IMG/VR virus record: IMGVR_UViG_3300028027_000047
Location: 1 to 64,000 of that record
Direction: 5' to 3' (one strand)
Length of the DNA stretch: 64,000 bases
Source: a virus
In this document: piece after piece, positions 61,691-64,000 of the stretch
Position numbering within the stretch: the first letter of the stretch is position 1
How the letters are laid out: every line of letters starts with the position of its first letter
Program-made: the position numbers and the translations under genes
Notes under the pieces: generated by a model
Told to the model about the DNA's origin: nothing
Database searches by the model: none
Seen by the model: only the letters and a program-made list of their open reading frames with translations

Positions 61691-62015
61691 GAACACACTT
61701 CAATTAATTAGTGATATAACAGAGTTCAATGATCTGCACGAATATATGCAAGATGAGCACCTAGACAAAGCATTGGCTATTGTTGTAAAGCTATTGATGA
61801 CACCAGATGTTCCATCAGCAAAAGCCCCTATCCTTATTATGGAACTTCAAGCAATGTCCACCAAGTTTGCCGTAATGTCTTCTGTGTATTCAACCATTGC
61901 TAAGGATAAAGCGGGAACAGTAAATAACAATAAAAAGAACGTTTATTATTCAGTAAAGGAGTCCATAGACAAACTTGTAGATGCACTCAAGTATGTCGTT
62001 AGGTACAACTCATAA
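61677..62015 (+). CDS. Helical protein between RecA and Cas4-like nuclease
   Basis: The product is 112 residues from the ATG at 61677, which follows AAGAGG. It is predicted almost entirely helical (LHEYMQDEHLDKALAIVVKLLM, KAPILIMELQAMSTKFAVMSSVY, cited separately). Position and size recall recombination mediators such as T4 UvsY, but there is no sequence evidence for that. Function remains unassigned. Confidence 0.6.
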   Translation: MAEDKNTLQLISDITEFNDLHEYMQDEHLDKALAIVVKLLMTPDVPSAKAPILIMELQAMSTKFAVMSSVYSTIAKDKAGTVNNNKKNVYYSVKESIDKLVDALKYVVRYNS

Positions 62016-62807
62016 ATGGCTAGAGATATTGTAAAGAACCTTAAGTTTAAGAAACATACTGGAAAGTTCTTTGACCCAGAAAAGTTTGCGTCATTGCTTG
62101 ACGAGTCATATCGTAATACCAAAAGAGCAGACGGACAGATGACAAAGAAGTCATTTAGCCCAAGCTCACTTGGATATGGGCACGGAACATGCCCTAGATA
62201 TTGGTATATGGCTTTTTCTGGTGCAGTATTTATTGATGATAACGATGCTGTAGCGGTTGCCAATATGGCACAAGGAACCCAGGCTCACGAAAGACTTCAA
62301 AAGCTTATTGCTACAATGCCAGAATGGAAAGCGGAAGAAGAGGAGATAATTAATGAGTATCCCCCCATCAGAGGTTTTATAGATCTAATCATGGAGTACG
62401 ATGGCGAGACTGTAATTGGTGAAATCAAAACGGCGAAGCAAGAAGTTTGGGACACCAGACAGTCAGAAATGAAGTCGTCAGCAAACCATATGCTTCAGCT
62501 ATTAACCTATATGAAATTAAAGAATGCTAAAGAAGGATTCTTTCTGTATGAAAACAAAAACACCCAAGAGATATTAATTATTCCTATTTCAATGAATGAT
62601 AAGAATAAAGCAATAATCGAAGAGGCATTTTCTTGGATGGAGCAAGTCTGGGATAACTTTCAAAATGGAGACCTACCAGTAAGGCCATCAGGATCAACTA
62701 AGTCAAAGATGCCCTGTACTTATTGCCCAGTTAAAAAGGAATGCTATGACAAGTCTGGTCCAGTGGGCACAGTAGAAATAGATTTATATAAGGTTCCTAA
62801 GATATGA
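62016..62807 (+). CDS. Cas4/RecB-like PD-(D/E)XK exonuclease
   Basis: This 263-residue protein has the Cas4 arrangement. One Cys (GTCPRYW, near residue 60) is followed by AQGTQAHERL, then the nuclease core GFIDLIME and IGEIKTAK (D...E-x-K), and QLLTYMKLK. The C-terminal cluster PCTYCPVKKEC would complete a four-Cys iron-sulfur site. Phage Cas4 proteins act as 5' or 3' exonucleases in recombination; nothing here suggests CRISPR. The next gene overlaps as ATGA. Confidence 0.88.
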   Translation: MARDIVKNLKFKKHTGKFFDPEKFASLLDESYRNTKRADGQMTKKSFSPSSLGYGHGTCPRYWYMAFSGAVFIDDNDAVAVANMAQGTQAHERLQKLIATMPEWKAEEEEIINEYPPIRGFIDLIMEYDGETVIGEIKTAKQEVWDTRQSEMKSSANHMLQLLTYMKLKNAKEGFFLYENKNTQEILIIPISMNDKNKAIIEEAFSWMEQVWDNFQNGDLPVRPSGSTKSKMPCTYCPVKKECYDKSGPVGTVEIDLYKVPKI

Positions 62808-63082
62808 TTTGTGCTAATAAGGAATGCGCTAAAGATTTTATTGGGAAAACCCATAATCAAAAATATTGTACAGATGAGTGTTGCAGAGTTGCAACAAATA
62901 AAAGAATCATGGAAAAGTATTATGAAAAAAAAGCTATCAAAAAAGGTGCAGTCAGGTTATGTAAAACATGTAAATCTCAGCTTAGCAGATACAACTCAGA
63001 TGAAGTTTGCTCTTCCTGTTTAAAGAAATCAAATTCTAAATCAAAGAAATTATTACAAGGAATAGTAGATGAAATTAGCTAG
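62804..63082 (+). CDS. Protein with two zinc-finger motifs
   Basis: This 92-residue basic protein has C-x4-C with YCTDEC about ten residues later near the N-terminus, and CKTC followed by CSSC in the C-terminal half. Two zinc-binding sites are therefore likely. It overlaps the Cas4-like gene (ATGA) and the RuvC-like gene by 14 bases. It may bind DNA structures together with the resolvase, which is inference from position. Confidence 0.65.
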   Translation: MICANKECAKDFIGKTHNQKYCTDECCRVATNKRIMEKYYEKKAIKKGAVRLCKTCKSQLSRYNSDEVCSSCLKKSNSKSKKLLQGIVDEIS

Positions 63083-63635
63083 CCTCATAAAGACAAAAGC
63101 AAATAGGGTTTTAGGGATAGATGCCTCAACCAACTCTATAGCCTTTTGTTTAATGGAAGACGATATTCCCCTAAAGTGGGGAAAGATAAATCTTGTTGGC
63201 GAAGATATATATGAAAAAATTTATGATGCAAAAAACAAAATGGCAATGATGCTAGATGAATTAAAGAGTGATTATATTGCCGTAGAGGGTGCAATACTTG
63301 TCAGATCACCAGATGCTGTGATAAAATTGTCTTATGTCTATGGAGTTGTTATTGCTGAGCTTATGTCTACTGGTGCTAAGGTTATTACTATTAGCCCATC
63401 ATCGTGGCAGGCGTACATTGGCAACAAAAATCCTACGAAAGATGAGAAGTCTGCAATAAGGTTGGCTAATCCAGGTTATGCTGAGTCTTGGTATAAAAAT
63501 CAGTTAAGAAATATGAGAAAGCAAAGAACTGCTGATTACTTTAATAAAAAATACGGTTTAGAAATTATAGATTTTGATGTTGCAGATAGCTTTGGAATTG
63601 CACACTATAGCAACCAGGTGCTTACTAAGCGATGA
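63069..63635 (+). CDS. RuvC-like Holliday junction resolvase
   Basis: This 188-residue protein has an RNase H-like core with candidate catalytic acids in VLGIDASTNSIAF (Asp17), YIAVEGAIL and the C-terminal DFDVADSFGIAHY. ISPSSWQAYIG resembles the RuvC segment before the C-terminal helix. It would resolve branched phage DNA before packaging and completes the recombination set with RecA and Cas4. It overlaps the neighbouring genes on both sides. Confidence 0.82.
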   Translation: MKLASLIKTKANRVLGIDASTNSIAFCLMEDDIPLKWGKINLVGEDIYEKIYDAKNKMAMMLDELKSDYIAVEGAILVRSPDAVIKLSYVYGVVIAELMSTGAKVITISPSSWQAYIGNKNPTKDEKSAIRLANPGYAESWYKNQLRNMRKQRTADYFNKKYGLEIIDFDVADSFGIAHYSNQVLTKR

Positions 63636-63778
63636 AACTTTATCAAAGCAAAGATTGGCTATACAGAAGATACATAGTTCAAAAGAAAACAGTTACAGAA
63701 ATAGGTAAAGAGTGCGGGGTCTCTGCTATGACTATACAGAGATATTTACAAGAGTTTGGATTGTTGAGAAAAAAATGA
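63632..63778 (+). CDS. Small helix-turn-helix protein (48 aa)
   Basis: This short gene is in an ATGA overlap with the RuvC-like gene and ends in an ATGA overlap with the next. The product contains KTVTEIGKECGVSAMTIQRYL followed by QEFGLLRKK, a clear helix-turn-helix of the type found at the ends of resolvases and in small phage regulators. DNA binding is likely; target unknown. Confidence 0.7.
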   Translation: MKLYQSKDWLYRRYIVQKKTVTEIGKECGVSAMTIQRYLQEFGLLRKK

Positions 63779-64000
63779 GTGAGTACCCAAATAAAGATGG
63801 CGGATACCAGGCTTGGATAACAGACCTTCAGTTGATTGCAACAGATGCTCCTTCTGGACATAAAATCATTAGAGAGTGTTTAGAGATTTCAGAGATGCTC
63901 ATAAAGAAGAATATATCATATGGCAACTCTGCGCTTGATCCAATTCGTATATTTTCCAAGGCGGATTCAACAGAACAAATTCGTGTTCGTATTGATGATA
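63775..64000 (+). CDS. DUF1599-like protein, 3' end outside window
   Basis: The visible 75 residues (ISEMLIKKNISYGNSALDPIRIFSKAD, then QIRVRIDD, cited in parts) match the phage family DUF1599/Nmad1. Its signature is a Lys-x-x-x-YGNSA segment followed by R-x-D-D-K. Members are associated with nucleotide-modification gene sets; activity is not established. The gene is cut by the right edge. Confidence 0.7.
   Translation, partial: MSEYPNKDGGYQAWITDLQLIATDAPSGHKIIRECLEISEMLIKKNISYGNSALDPIRIFSKADSTEQIRVRIDD

Noticed and set aside
62016-62807. Cas4-like nuclease as evidence for a CRISPR system
   Set aside because: There are no cas1/cas2 genes or repeats, and the neighbours are phage recombination genes; free-standing Cas4-like nucleases are common in phages.

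Overview
The window is a contiguous piece of a tailed-phage genome (Caudoviricetes). It is densely packed, AT-rich, and every supported gene is on the + strand. The tail module has a very large tape measure protein and one major tail protein but no sheath gene, so it looks like a siphovirus. Terminase and lysis genes are absent, so the genome continues beyond both edges. An actinobacterial host, perhaps a low-GC freshwater lineage, is an inference. It rests on several apparently leaderless start codons behind extended -10 promoters, a small degenerate WhiB-like protein, and a DnaB/DnaG/DnaE/RecA/Cas4/RuvC replication set of the kind known from some actinophages. The sequence alone does not prove it.

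Region 1 (1-10285) encodes fibres and adhesins: a collagen-like fibre, Ig/Fn3-domain proteins, two proteins sharing the N-terminal docking motif MAIVNKNF, a 737-aa Ala-rich fibre, and an Fn3 adhesin with ten FGFTP-type repeats followed by an intein-like Hint domain.

Region 2 (10302-17439) is a tightly coupled modification cassette. It holds a GNAT-like protein, five proteins with 2-oxoglutarate/Fe(II) dioxygenase signatures (one Asp/Asn-hydroxylase-like, two of a paralogous HxH...H family, two prolyl-4-hydroxylase-like), a GT-A glycosyltransferase-like protein, and a pair of related DUF6065-like proteins. Collagen-like fibre genes lie on both sides, which suggests hydroxylation and glycosylation of the phage's own fibres. 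This is my main candidate for an undescribed system.

Region 3 (17460-50525) is the structural module. It starts with a collagen/S74 fibre and a LamG adhesin. Portal, protease-scaffold (with an internal scaffold start), capsid, connectors, tail terminator, tail tube, frameshifted tail assembly chaperones, an 11.7-kb tape measure gene, distal tail and hub proteins, and a second S74 fibre follow. The tape measure protein carries an OmpA-like peptidoglycan-binding domain and one or two kinase-like domains. A strong terminator at 50570-50594 ends the module.

Region 4 (50611-64000) is early and replication functions: a metallophosphoesterase, small zinc-finger and HTH proteins, DnaB, a DnaG-type primase, an SSB-like protein, a DNA polymerase III alpha-type polymerase, MazG, RecA, a Cas4-like nuclease, a RuvC-like resolvase and, at the edge, a DUF1599-like protein. 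Many neighbouring genes overlap as ATGA, GTGA or TAATG, implying translational coupling. Recurrent extended -10 boxes (TGnTAnAAT) and four hairpins divide the transcription units. No stretch longer than 300 bases lacks a gene, and I saw no tRNA, CRISPR array or insertion sequence.
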